This document shows positions 1-10,460 of a DNA stretch of 64,000 nt, piece by piece. Location: the NCBI GenBank assembly GCA_943736015.1, contig OX031068.1, forward strand, positions 29,148,296 to 29,212,295, written 5' to 3'. Made by a program: the position numbers and the translations under genes. Each line of letters begins with the position of its first letter. The stretch's first letter is position 1. The stretch is from Tridacna crocea (Eukaryota; Mollusca; Bivalvia; Cardiida; Cardiidae). The notes beneath the pieces were generated by a model. The model saw only the letters and a list, made by a program, of their open reading frames with translations. It was not told where the DNA came from and ran no database searches.

Positions 1-973
1 ATGCGCATACTTTAGCCGCAGTAATTAAGCACCTCCGAAAGTAGCCAAAGCGAGGTTTTGGGCGGAGTCTTTGTTTTGTAGGCGTACCATTCAATGGTAT
101 GCACGTACTCACGACGTCAAGCAGTTTGAAATAAGCCTTTTCCTCTCCAATAAGGGAGACAACTGTAGCATTACTAATTACAAAGTTTTGTACGAGTTGT
201 TTCCCTTTGACCATTAGTCGTTCATCATTCTCTTGCAAGACCCTTGTATTTCGAATGAATATCATTCCGGAACAAAAAGCCAAGCAAAATTGCAGGTAAA
301 ATTGACGAAAATAAGCGATAGTCGCAACAAATTAAACAAATTGAGGAGAAAAAGCAATGTAAATTGGTGTTAAAAAAAATTGATGCGAAAGGAACAAACC
401 GGAAATAGCAAATAATTAAGCTTGGTAGAGAAGACATGACACTATTTCTTTGATTTCTTTACGATTCTACGTGTGCCAATGGTTGTAAGTCGCATGTTTC
501 TTTTTTTCAAGTAAACACGTGTATATCTTTGCATATGAACTTTATCAAAGACAATAAAACAGTAAACATGAACGGGAATTATCTGTTCAGTATCCGGATT
601 GTAGATATATTCGGATAAAAGTTTGAATTGTGAGAAAAATTTGAAATTTGTTAAATACAACACCTTACGTTAGCTGGAAAGAAAATAAAAAAAATAGCAA
701 AATGAGAGAGGTTGGTATAAATACAGTTGCAAAAACTCGTTTCTATCGAATGGCAGTCATTTGAACACCCGGTAATTTCGACACCCTGTCATTTCGACAC
801 ATTTTGGTCATTTCGATCCCCGGTGGAAAAATGTTTGCAAACTTTGGTCATATCGACACCTTATTTTTTAGAACACTTTTTAAACTCGACCTTTTATTAT
901 CAAGGTACTTTAATTTCTTATAAAGATGTCATATCATTATAATTTTTTGTGGGTGTGTGATCAAAACAGGTTT
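1..973. other. No gene recognised
   Basis: AT-rich sequence with only short open frames and no splice-bounded coding segment. A short run near 770-870 repeats a TTTCGACACC-like motif about four times at irregular spacing. Nothing else is supported here. Confidence 0.5.
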
Positions 974-1254
974 TTAACCTTTTCCCAAGCGACAAACTTT
1001 TGGACTAGATCAAATTGAAAGCATTTGCAGACGACAATTCAACTCTTGCTGAAAAGATTATTTCTGTCTACGATAGGGTAGAAAACATTGTGGGAAAAGG
1101 AGAAAATGCTGGTTACCAGCATTTTCTCCTTTTCCCACAATGTTTTCTACCCTTCACAAAACAAATTTCAAATTTTCAGTAACTTTTATTTTGTCATCTG
1201 CAAATGCTTTTGATTCGGACAAGCCTAAAATATTGTCGTTTGGTAATGAGTTAA
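974..1254. mobile_element. Hairpin MITE, subfamily A, symmetric L-hairpin-L copy
   Basis: TTAA at both edges. The core (1081-1147) is a perfect inverted repeat: the arm GAAAACATTGTGGG runs through AGAAAATGCTGGT and its exact complement follows. Unusually both flanks are the same L arm in opposite orientation (AAGCATTTGCAGACGAC on the left, its complement near 1190-1210 on the right), so the whole element is a diverged palindrome rather than the usual L-hairpin-R. The TTAA target and C-rich TIR point to the piggyBac superfamily; no transposase is present. Confidence 0.9.
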
Positions 1255-1930
1255 ACTAATTTACAATACTTAGATTCCCTGACAGTGAAATTGTATGGCC
1301 TTAAATGTACGAAAAACCGCTCTTTCCCTATGTCGCTGAAAAAGGTGGTATCAGCAATGGTAAATTACAGTAAGCAATTGTGGAACTATGAAGAGAGTAT
1401 CAATGCCATACGTTAATCATATGCTTTAATTTCGTTTTAATGGTCATTTATTGGGGAATCTTACAATTTGAATAACTGTGGCACAATTATCAATTGTCGC
1501 TGAAAATTACTTAACTTCAGTGACTGCTCTGTTTTAGGTGATATGTGGAGTAGGGGCCCTAAATGATGTGTTTCTGTAAAACTTGAGTAATTCATAAACA
1601 ACCTCTACATGTTATCCAAAGTTAAGAAAACACATTTGCCTACTATAGTTAAAGCAAAAATATTGAGTGCATCAGGTATGGCTTGGGTACCAAATTTGTA
1701 AAATCTTATTTAACCTCCATGATTACTTTAAACAGAATTTCTGAGTGTTTATTGGTATCCTGATTGAATTTTCATACAGGCCAAGGTCCCATGTAGATGG
1801 CACAAGTGCTTCCTTTGGTAGGATTATCTTAAATCTGACTAAAACTGTCCAGAATATACAAAATCTTTAACTTCCATGATTGTTAACCTCCGGTACAAAA
1901 TCAATACTTTGCTACACCCTGCATTGTTTT
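1255..1930. other. No feature recognised
   Basis: AT-rich, intron-like sequence. I see no coding frame, repeat or structured element. Confidence 0.4.
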
Positions 1931-3384
1931 TAGCTCACCTGAGCACAACGTGCTCAAGGGGAGCTTTTAGGATCACCCGGTGTCCGTCGTCCATCGTGCG
2001 TCGTGCGTCGTCCGTCGTGCGTCGTGCGTCGTCAACAATTCTTTAAACATCAACTCCTCCTAAACCGCTGGGTGGATTTTGACCAAACTTGGCAGGAATG
2101 TTCCTTGGGAGCTCCTCTTTAAAAATTGTTCACAGAATTTGATTCCATTAAAAACTCTGGTTGCCATGGCAACCAAATGGAATTTTTTAGCAAATTCTTT
2201 AAAAATCTTCTCCTCTGAAACCGCTGGTCGGATTTTGAAATAATTTCACAGATATGTTCCTTGGGTGACCCTTTTCAAAAATTGTTCGTGAAATTTTGAT
2301 TCGTCAAAAAATGTGGCTCTGGTGAATGGGGGCTTCTTGCACTATACAGAAATGAAGGAATTCTTTAAAAATCTTCTCCTCTGAAACCGCTGGTCGGATT
2401 TTGAAATAATTTCACAGATATGTTCTTTGGGTGACCCTTTTCAAAAATTGTTCGCGAAATTTTGATTGGTCAAGAAACATGGCTCTGGTGAATGGGGGCT
2501 ACTTGCACTATACAGAAATGAAGAAATTCTTAAAAATTCTTCTTCTCTGAAACCGCTGGCCAGATTTTAAAACAATTTCACACAGATGTTCCTTGGGTGA
2601 CCCTTTTCAAAAATTGTTCGCGAAATTTTGATCCGTCAAGAAACATGGCTCTGGTGAATGGGGGCTTCTTGCACTATACGGAAATGAAGAAATTCTTAAA
2701 AATTCTTCTTCTCTGAAACCGCTGGCCAGATTTTAAAATAATTTCACAGAAATGTTCCTTGGGTGACCCTTTTCTAAAATTGTTCGCGAAATTTTGATTG
2801 GCCAAGAAACATTGCTCCAGTGAATGGGGGCTACTTGCACTATATGGAAATGAAGAAATTCTTGAAAATTCTTCTTCTCTGAAACCTGTGGTTAGATTTT
2901 AAAATAATCTGACAGAGATGTTCCTTGGGTGACCCTTTCCAAAAGCTGTACATATAATTTTGATCCGTCAAGAAACATGGCTCTTGTGAATGGGGGCTAC
3001 TTGCACTATACGGACATGATGAAATTCTTTAAAATTCTCTTTCTCTGAAACCCCTGGTCAGATTCTGAAATAATTTCAGAGAGATGTTCCTTGGGTGACC
3101 CTTTTCAAAACTTGTTTGTAAATTTTGATCCATCAAGAAACATGGCTCTCGTGGATGGGGGCTACTTGCTCTTATACAGAAATGAAGAATTCTTAAAAAT
3201 TCTTCTTTTTGAAACTGATGGTCAGATTTCGAAATGACTTTTACAGGTGACCTTTTGAAAATTGCTTGGCAAAATTATAAATTTTGTTCCAATGTTTCAA
3301 TACCTCAAAAAAAAAAAAAAAAATAGACTATGGTCATCTCAAAAATTCAGGTGAGCGATCCAGGGCCATCTTGGCCCTCTTGTT
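1931..3384 (+). mobile_element. Non-autonomous element with eight 168-bp tandem units
   Basis: Starts TTTTAGCTCACCTGAGC with a small GAGCACAACGTGCTC hairpin, followed by a GTCGT/GCGTCGTCC stretch (1981-2035). About eight degenerate units follow, marked by GAAACCGCTGG at about 2065, 2216, 2378, 2548, 2715, 2881, 3050 and 3210, giving a period near 165-170 bp. A poly-A run and GGTGAGCGATCCA lead to a terminal hairpin GGGCCATCTTGGCCC and TCTTGTT. A 3' hairpin near the end and internal arrays are Helitron/Helentron-like traits, but no Rep/helicase is present and that class is inference. Other members with related ends lie at 45819-46622, 49381-50542 and 61085-61165. Confidence 0.75.
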
Positions 3385-5188
3385 TACAATTTGAGTTATA
3401 ATAATGTTCACAATAATTGACATTGTCAATATATATACTGCGTCATAGATTACGAGTCAGAATATTTCTTTTTTTGCTGTTTTTAGAAGTGACAGCATGA
3501 TTGAAACAAAGGTGAGTGTTTTCTTCCAGATTTACCCTATATTGCATCTGATAATTATGTTATTGAACAAAGCTGAATCCCCATTTATTGATGTGTAGTT
3601 TCTTGGTTCATGTGCAGCCTTTTAACGTGTGTGCAAGTCACAGTCATCAGAATATTGTTGGTTCTGATATAAGAAATAAAATGTAACGGAAGTTTTGTAT
3701 CGAATGAAAACAAAAAAGTAGAGTGTAGTGCATCGTATTTCACAGTATAAAGGTTGTTGAAATAATTTGTGATAGATGCAAGTCTTTAGCCAATGATTAA
3801 GAGCCAAATCGTGAAATAAAGTACTGTAATTTGGCTTTTTCATAGAGTACGTAACCGAAGTTAAATGAAATCACCAAAAGTATTATATTTACGCCAAGAG
3901 GCACCACTTCAATACAAGCACTACAGAAACATGCTAGCAGTTGTTTTGCTGACACAACATAAGGCTGAGTACTAATATGTACATACAGTTTGGGTGAACT
4001 ATCACATCTTTATCCTGTAACAGAAGTTAATTAAATAAATTAGAATTTAACTTAAGCTTCAGGTTCTTATTTACTAGATTTTCATAACGAAATACAATAT
4101 GTATGTTTATTCCATTACAGAATGCCGTTATCAAGGTCTGAAATACAGAAAATACAGAAAAGATATCGCGAAAAGAAGAAAAAAGAATGTCAGAATTTCA
4201 TGAGCTTTTTGTAGGATCTGGACTTTTTTGCAGATGTATTTGGTGTTTTCAAGAGTGTTATACAGATAGAAAAAAGGATGGTGGAAATGGATTTCACACA
4301 CTAGTTTTGCGGTCCAGATATGACCACAAATAAAGATCTTTCATAAGACATAATCATTAACTTTGTTGTTGAAAACACAGTAGTAAACATTTGCGTTATT
4401 TAATATATTAACTACCGTTACCTGACTAGAATTTCAGAAAATCTCTATATATTTGATTGTAGTTTGGTTTTAGATAGTCAACCAAATGCTTCAGCAATTC
4501 CAAATCCCTGCATAAATTGATGCAGTATGTTGCATTGCATAATTTTTATGCATCGCATTGTGTAAGAATTGTGATAGATCCAGGCTCTCTAAGAATGTTT
4601 TTACTATTCAAACACCAATGACAGTGATAGCATTAATAGCTAAAGCAATCATTCTTGTTGCAAATGTAATAATACATTGCTTCAGTGCCATTTCTAACTT
4701 GGAACAATGTATTATGATCTTTCTCCTAGACTTAAAGTGTACTGGAAGGTGAGATGGTTTGTTACCGGCCTTTCCTATTTCTTTACTCAAAAAACTTTTC
4801 TTCAGTGTCGTTAAAACATGCGATTGTTTAAAGGGCAGCCTGGGTTCAGTCCAATCATTTTCTCCTTTTTTATATTGTGACATTACTTTGTCAAAAATGG
4901 GCAGCATTAAAAAAAGGGGGGGATAAAATAAATCAAACTGTAACCAAGGCTGTGTAAAGGGTTAGATGTAAAACCAAATTTGTCACCCTTTATAGTAATA
5001 TAGCTGACGAAAGAGTTGCCTCTGAAAAAGTAAACTGACTGTTCGATCAATACTGTAGCAAAACAAATGATTGCCAAGTGCAGGGAAAACGTAAATGATA
5101 ATAACTGCAACTAAAAATTGAATTGTCTGTACTTTTTCTCTTTCATATTTTCTGTTCTTCCCACGTAGTATGGCATTTGATTTTTAGA
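3385..5188. other. Intron-like sequence with weak exon-like sites
   Basis: No convincing gene. Two spots look exon-like: 3487-3511 sits between a strong pyrimidine tract ending TTTTTAG and a GTGAGT donor (25 nt), and after ATTCCATTACAG at about 4121 a 30-codon frame begins MPLSRSEIQKIQKRYREKK, a basic stretch. Neither joins to other exons. The rest is AT-rich. Confidence 0.3.
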
Positions 5189-5425
5189 TATAACTCTTTA
5201 CAAAACAACCAAATTATGGACTAAACCAAACTAAAAGCATTTACGGGCGTACATACACGACTAACTACATTTGCTCAAATGATAATTTTCTTTCTCTGAT
5301 ATTATTATGAATATTGTGGGAAAAAGAAGCAAAGGCTGTTTACCAGTATTTTCTCATTGTCCAGCAATGTTTTCTAAAACCTCTTTCATAGTTATTAAAG
5401 CTTGGGATTGCAGTACTTGTTCCTT
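5189..5425 (+). mobile_element. Degenerate hairpin MITE, subfamily A
   Basis: TAACTCTTTAC start, an L arm with AAAAGCATTT and a decayed core (ATTGTGGGAAAAAG against TGTCCAGCAATGTTTTC) with many mismatches, then an R arm ending CTTGGGATTG. No TTAA remains on the right. Confidence 0.6.
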
Positions 5426-5828
5426 TAGGATGAACATATTTTTTAACGCAATTTTTGTTTTATAAGTTTTAATAAATATATTTCATAGCTATATATTTTT
5501 GTATATATATTATCTTCCAATCAATTGTGTTATCCTTTATTTTACCTTTATCTTCTTTAGTTCAATAGATCTACTGGACTACTTATTAGTAATATAATAG
5601 CATTATGGCCCATCAAATTCCAGGAATTCTGAAAGATTTCTTGAAACAAATGGCAGCTGCGAAATTATTTTTTCGCCGTGCTTTTACCCATTTTGCTGCA
5701 TCTTTGCAGCAACTTTTGTACTTGTACTATTAAGATACCAAAAGTGTATAAAATAAGAAAACCTGTGATGGGTATATTGCAGTGAAAGGGAGGTTATGTG
5801 ATAAAATGAATACTTCCTCTATTGAAAG
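5426..5828. other. Intron upstream of the protease exon
   Basis: AT-rich sequence with no coding frame, interpreted as the 3' part of the intron before the serine-protease terminal exon. Confidence 0.4.
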
Positions 5829-6001
5829 GTGATAGTGGTGGACCACTGATGTGCAAGAATACAAGGGATAAATGGACAGTAATAGGCATTACGAGTTCTG
5901 GATCAGACTCCTGCAACGGGAATGCTCCAAGAGAGGCCAGCAAGTTTGCTGAGGTTTTGACCTCAATAGACTGGATCTCATCTTCTATACAGAAGAGATA
6001 A
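5829..6001 (+). CDS. Trypsin-like serine protease, terminal exon (partial)
   Basis: The 57 codons plus stop (TAA at 5999-6001) begin inside a glycine codon: the acceptor AG at 5827-5828 leaves GT GAT AGT GGT GGA CCA, giving GDSGGP with the catalytic serine of chymotrypsin-fold proteases. The phase-1 intron just before this block is classic for metazoan trypsin genes. Downstream are LMCKNTRDKWTVIGITSSGS and, at the C-terminus, FAEVLTSIDWISSSIQKR, matching the final beta-strand and the amphipathic helix (consensus Y..V....WI). Two cysteines (in LMCK and SDSCNG) fit the conserved disulfides. The His and Asp exons are not visible in the 5.8 kb upstream, so they lie beyond the left edge, or this is an orphan exon. 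The reading frame is intact. Secretion, substrate and physiological role cannot be judged from this exon. Confidence 0.85.
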
Positions 6002-6125
6002 TAGTGATTGGAGGAGGTAGATAGGGTATTATTTATCTCTTTTAACAGATGAATGTGTATTTTTTATGTCCCATGTGGTGGTAGTAGGTTTGGAAAATGG
6101 GTACCAGTCAGTGGTGGTGATTTGT

Positions 6126-6355
6126 TTAACTCATTACCAAACGACAATATTTTAGGCTTGTCCAAATTGAAAGCATTTTGCAGACAACAGAATAAAAGTA
6201 ACTGAAAATTTGAAATTTGTTTTGTGAAGGGTAGAAAACATTGTGGGAAAAGTAGAAAATGCTGGTTACCAGCATTTTCTCCTTTTCCCACAATGTGTTC
6301 TAAAGGCTTCTTTCACAGGGGAGTCAAAAGTAGGGATTGTGTGATAATGGGTTAA
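6126..6355 (+). mobile_element. Hairpin MITE, subfamily A
   Basis: TTAA at both ends (CTCATTACCAAACGAC start, GATAATGGG end), full L-core-R order. Core 6234-6300 carries one arm mismatch (AAGTAG against CTCCTT). Confidence 0.9.
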
Positions 6356-6788
6356 TGTGAACTCTGTAGTATCATTAGTATGTCATACAATGGCGGTATT
6401 AACAACACATTCTAATATTGTTTTAACCCTTAACCCATTACCAAACAACAAAATTTTGTAAAATAAATATAGTCACTCAGTTTTTCAATATTTCGGCCAG
6501 CGGCCTTTCTCAAGAAAAGAAACGTAAATTTATCTACTTTGTAGATGCATGTCTTATGCCATTGTTGTATACAGGATGTGACGTCATTGTGAAATACATA
6601 ATGTTTGATCCCGCGCTAATTAAATTAACGTTAATTGATAGCGGGAATCTTTGACGTTACACCCCGCTGGCCGGTGAGTCCGTAATTTCTGTATCCAAGT
6701 TGATTCGTACATTAATCTCTCTGTCTTACAGCCTGATTTTATTTGTTGTAATATAGAAAAAACAGCATTCTTGAAAAATGACCGTTAA

Positions 6789-8319
6789 GCGACCCATAGC
6801 TCATTTCACAAAATTAAAACCTACAAAGCAAATACAGATAGGAAAGATAATAATCTTAGAAGTGGAAATATTCAGTGCAATGCTAACCGGAAATATGGTT
6901 GCACAAATGAACATACATATCAAGAACCAAGATGTTCAGTTGTTAATCTTTCAAAACATAAATTAACTGACGCACAAATTTTTCTTCTCGAAAAAGGACT
7001 TAAATTCATTCCAACCAGTGGCAAGATAAATAAGATAAAACTTCTATCGGATTTAGCTGAGTGGGAACGTAGAATGAGACTGAAGGAATATTTTTATGAC
7101 AAAGAAGGAAATCTGAATGATGCATGTAATGTGCAAACGAAATTCCAATCGAAGCAGAAAAGTTATTTTATGCCCAATCCTGGGAGAGATGCCCACCTTG
7201 ACCTATATATAGAACTTGTAAAGACAGATATAATAGAAAATTTGAAAAAGAAAGGAAATTTCAACGTAACGAAGGAAGAAAAGGCTGCTTTTTTTTAGCT
7301 TCTAAACAACCCAGATATTGTGATTCACCCAGCCGATAAAGGATCGGGTATAGTCATAGTAGATAAGAATGAATACATAAGTGAACTATTAACCGAAATG
7401 GATAGAAGTGATATATATGAGAGGACGGAGCAGAAGCAGATTGAGGACAGTTATAAAGAAATAAAAAAAACTGGTAGATAAGATGCATAAGGAAGGGGTG
7501 ATCGCAAAGGAAATGAAACAATATCTAATTCCAAAATATGCAACTGCTGGAAAACTTAAAGGGAACCCAAAAATACACAAAAAGGACATACCGTACAGAA
7601 CAATTGTCAGTGGTATAAACACACCTACTGAGAGAATAGCAGAACTAGTAGAACATGAACTAAATCAGTACGTCGAATCTTCACCAAGCTATATACAAGA
7701 CACAAATGACTTTATCAATAAACTTGCAGATTTTAATGACAGAATACGAAAAGATAGTATTTTATTCTGCTTTGATGTTTGCAGGCTTTACCCATCAGTT
7801 CCTAGGAAAGAAGGATTGGCTGCATGCAAAGAAGCTTTAGAAATGCGCTCAACAAAATTAATTGACATCGAAAGTGCTATGAAACTGATCGAGGCTGTAC
7901 TTGACAACAACATATTCGAATTTGGCGACAACTATTTTATTCAAAGAAAAGGGGTGGCTATTGGTTCCAAATTAGGAAAAAACTTTGCATGTTCCTACAT
8001 GCGAAAATGGGATGAGGAACTTCTGAAATATTCAAAACAGCCAGTCTTCTACAAGAGATTCATTGACGATGGTTTTGGTATTTGGTGTGGGAGTGTAGAA
8101 AAACTTCAGGGGTTTGCAAAACATGCCAACAGCATACATAATGACATCAAGGTTGAGTTGAGAATGCACACGAGACAGATAGAGTTCCTAGATACTCTAG
8201 TGAAGATAGAGGATGATAAGATCTGTACGGACCTATGCGTCAAACCAACTGATAAACAACTTGAAATGATGTCACATCCTGTATACAACAATGGCATACA
8301 ACGTGCATCTACAAAGTAG
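6789..8319 (+). pseudogene. Penelope-like reverse transcriptase, broken ORF
   Basis: One frame is open from 6789 to 7295 and includes LSKHKLTDAQIFLLEKGLKF and the N-terminal region of Penelope-like RTs. An in-frame TAG (7296-7298) follows a T-run, then the same frame continues with NNPDIVIHPADKGSGIVIVD, a typical PLE block. A run of eight A near 7467-7474 causes a shift into the frame that begins in the 7480s and runs to the stop at 8317-8319. That part has PKIHKKDIPYRTIVSGINTP, FDVCRLYPSVP (RT motif A region), GVAIGSKLGKNFACSYM, and FIDDGFGIW (catalytic DD). It ends soon after LCVKPTDK; the usual downstream region and GIY-YIG nuclease of complete PLEs are missing, replaced by the sequence that is also in the inverted left arm. 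The element is therefore non-functional and reads as an internally deleted copy. Confidence 0.9.
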
Positions 8320-8334
8320 ATAAATTTACGTTTC

Positions 8335-8372
8335 TTTTCTTGAGAAAGGCCGCTGGCCGAAATATTGAAAAA
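8335..8372 (+). other. Hammerhead-ribozyme-like motif in PLE 3' region (degenerate)
   Basis: CTTGAGAAAGGCCGCTGGCC followed by GAAA. The GGCC-GCT-GGCC stem plus GAAA matches stem II and the conserved GAAA of hammerhead ribozymes, which are known in Penelope-like pseudo-LTRs. The other core strand reads CTTGAGA instead of CTGANGA, so catalysis is doubtful. The complement lies in the left arm near 6490-6515. Confidence 0.4.
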
Positions 8373-8628
8373 CTGAGTGACTATATTTATTTTATTTAAG
8401 TGTTGAATTCCCTACGGAATTATTTTTTGTATTGATAACAAAATTTTAGACTGGTCCAAATTGAAAGCATTTGCAGACGACAAAATAAAAGCGACTGAAA
8501 ATTTGAAATTGGTTTTGTGAAGGGTAGAAAACATTGTGGGAAAAGGAGAAAATGCTGGTTTTCCCACAATGTTTTCTAAAGGCTTCATTCTGAGGGGGCG
8601 TCAAAAGGAGGGATTGTGTGGTAATGGG

Positions 8629-8850
8629 TTAACCAAACGACAAAATTTGAGAACAGTCCAAATTGGAAGTATTTGCGGACGACTAATGTAATGTGAGTCA
8701 AAAATTGAAATCTGTTTTAGGATGGATAGAAAACATTGTGGGAAAAGGAGAAAATGCTGGTTACCAGCATTTTCTCCTTTTCCCACAATGTTTTCAAAAC
8801 GTTTCTTTTTCAGGGTAGTTAAAAGTCTTGATTGTGTGGTAAAGGGTTAA
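8629..8850 (+). mobile_element. Hairpin MITE, subfamily A, sharing a TTAA with its neighbour
   Basis: Begins at the TTAA that closes the previous copy, with a shortened left TIR (CCAAACGAC). Core 8729-8795 is a perfect palindrome around GGTTACC. The R arm ends GGTAAAGGG-TTAA. Confidence 0.88.
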
Positions 8851-8884
8851 TTCTTAATTCTTATATTAGTCTCCTAATAGGCTT

Positions 8885-9007
8885 GTGCCTTTACCACACA
8901 ATTCAAATTTTTATCGACTTGAAGAGCCTCAGAAGGCTTTTAAAATATTTTGGGAAAAGGAGGAATGCTAGTAACCAGCATTTTCTCCTTTTCTTTCAAT
9001 GTTTTTA
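8885..9007 (-). mobile_element. Truncated hairpin MITE (R arm and core)
   Basis: CCTTTACCACACAATTC start and an AAGGCTTTTAAAATATTTTG core arm; the right side stops after the hairpin near CAATGTTTTT. The L arm is missing. Confidence 0.7.
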
Positions 9008-9050
9008 GCTCCACTGGCTGAAGGCCAGCGAGCTATTGTCATGGCGTTGT

Positions 9051-9279
9051 TTAATTCTTTACCACACAAGAAAATTTTAGACTGGTCCAAAATGAAGGCA
9101 TTTGCAGATGACAAAATAAATGTGACTCAAAAATTGAAATTTGTGCTGGGAAGGGTAGAAAACACTGTGGGAAAAGGAGAAAATGCTGGTTACCCGCATT
9201 TTCTCCTTTTCACATAGTGTTTTCAAAGGCTTCTTTCTTAGGGGCGTCAAAAGTAGGGATTGTGTGGTAATGGTTTTAG
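9051..9279 (+). mobile_element. Hairpin MITE, subfamily A
   Basis: TTAATTCTTTACC start, full L arm, core about 9167-9231 with the CACTGTGGG variant and mismatches near the loop (GTTACCCGC), R arm ending GGTAATGG-TTTTA (right TTAA decayed). Confidence 0.85.
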
Positions 9280-9280
9280 C

Positions 9281-9351
9281 TACTTGTAATTTGTTATCTG
9301 CAAATACTTTCAATTTGAACCAGTCTAAAATCTCATCGTTTGGTAAAGAGT
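9281..9351 (-). mobile_element. Orphan L arm of hairpin MITE
   Basis: Contains ATCTGCAAATACTTTCAATT and CCAGTCTAAAAT, ending TTTGGTAAAGAG. It is one L arm alone, directly after a full copy. Confidence 0.7.
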
Positions 9352-9459
9352 CAGAAAAAATGTCTCACCCATTTAGATGACTAGTAACATAACTAAGAAT
9401 AAGAGATGAATTTAAGCAAACCTGTTATACATTATGCTTCTACAATTTAATATTTTTTT

Positions 9460-9689
9460 GTAACTCTTTACCAAAGGAGAAAATTTTAGACTGGTCCAAA
9501 TTGGAAGCATTCGTAGACGACAAACAAAAAGTAACCGAAAAATTGAAATTTGGTTTGGGAAGGGTAGAAAACGTTGAGGGAAAAGGAGAAAATGTTAGTT
9601 ACCAGCATTTTCTCCTTTTCCCACAATGTTTTCAAAAGGCTTCTGTATCATGGTCATTAAAAGTAGAGATTGTGTAGTAAAGGGTTAAA
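9460..9689 (+). mobile_element. Hairpin MITE, subfamily A
   Basis: GTAACTCTTTACC start (left TTAA decayed); core 9567-9633 with a few single-arm substitutions (ACGTTGAGGG, ATGTTAGTT); R arm ends GTAAAGGG-TTAA. Confidence 0.87.
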
Positions 9690-9827
9690 GGAATTTTAAG
9701 ATGATTTGGAATGGAAAGCACTCTTTTATAAAGGTTTTTCAGAAAGCATTCTCTGTTAAAATTGGTCGAGTAAAATAAGCATGGTATAAAGATAGTTAAC
9801 AGAAAAAGATGTTGATATTAGTTGTGA

Positions 9828-10052
9828 AATAATACCAAACAAAAACATTTCAGCTTTTGCCAAATTGAAGGCTTTGCAGTCGACAAATTCAGTGTGTCCC
9901 AAAATCTGAAATTTATCGCTTGATGGGTAGAAACAATTTGTTTGGAAAACAGAAAATGCTGGCTACCAGCATTTTCTCCTTTTCCAACAATGGTTTTAAA
10001 AGGTTTCTTCCTCAAAGTTGTTAAATCTCACTATTGTGTGGTAAAGGGTGAA
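9828..10052 (+). mobile_element. Hairpin MITE, subfamily A, diverged
   Basis: L arm with GCCAAATTGAAGGC; core near 9930-9998 with GCTGGCTACCAGC still paired but outer arm decayed; R arm ends GTGTGGTAAAGGG. TTAA lost at both ends. Confidence 0.8.
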
Positions 10053-10249
10053 AGGTTGAATTCCATTTTTTGTGGAATGTTGTTTGGTTGTATTGAACAT
10101 AGACTTTAGGTTATCAATAATATTGTTTTCTTTAGAATTTTTCATTCTAGCTTTTTGAATTATTTTACAAACTGAGAGTTAATTCAGATATATAAGTAGT
10201 CATATCTGGTAGCAAAGAAATGCTACACTGTGATATGAATTTATCTATT

Positions 10250-10439
10250 TACCCTTTTCCGCATGAAAAAAATTGACAGAGGTCCAAATTCAAAGTTATT
10301 GCAGGAAGCAAAATCGAACATGGCTTCTTGTGGGACTTAGAGAAAATGATGATTACCAGCATTCTCTCATTTTCCTTCAATGTTTTCAAAGGTGATCATA
10401 CAGGGTCAATAAAAATTGGGATTTCATTATAAAGAGTAA
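10250..10439 (+). mobile_element. Hairpin MITE, strongly decayed
   Basis: ACCCTTTTCC start, GGTCCAAATTCAAAG in the L arm, a core remnant GATTACCAGCATTCTCTC, and an R arm ending ATAAAGAG. Confidence 0.6.
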
Positions 10440-10460
10440 AAAAGCCTTACAGAAAAGCCT

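Larger units (their letters stand above)
6458..8436 (+). mobile_element. Penelope-like retroelement, inserted and internally deleted
   Basis: This interval is bounded by an 11-bp direct repeat, AACAAAATTTT, inside a MITE. About 130 bp at each end are inverted copies of each other: 6462-6595 carries TTTCGGCCAGCGGCCTTTC and 8266-8398 its complement, with GTATACAACAATGGCAT in both. The left arm therefore contains an inverted copy of the ORF end plus 3' UTR, as seen in Penelope-like elements with rearranged pseudo-LTRs. A hairpin CCCGC..GCGGG lies at about 6609-6645. The reverse transcriptase domain is present; a GIY-YIG endonuclease domain is not seen. Confidence 0.88.
6430..8632 (+). mobile_element. 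Hairpin MITE, subfamily A, split by a Penelope-like element
   Basis: TTAACCCATTACCAAAC begins at 6430 and stops at AACAAAATTTT (6447-6457). The same 11 bases recur at 8437-8447 and the L arm resumes in register (AGACTGGTCC), so 6458-8436 is an insertion with an 11-bp target duplication. The core near 8527-8573 has lost most of one arm (GCTGGT joins TTTCCCACAATG). The R arm ends GGTAATGGG-TTAA at 8629-8632. Confidence 0.9.

Noticed and set aside
974-1254. Palindromic cores considered as bacterial-type terminators or CRISPR-like repeats
   Set aside because: Eukaryotic repeat context, TTAA-bounded elements and no spacer/repeat periodicity.
4608-4907. 99-codon minus-strand ORF
   Set aside because: No domain, no splice context and ordinary intron-like composition; likely chance.
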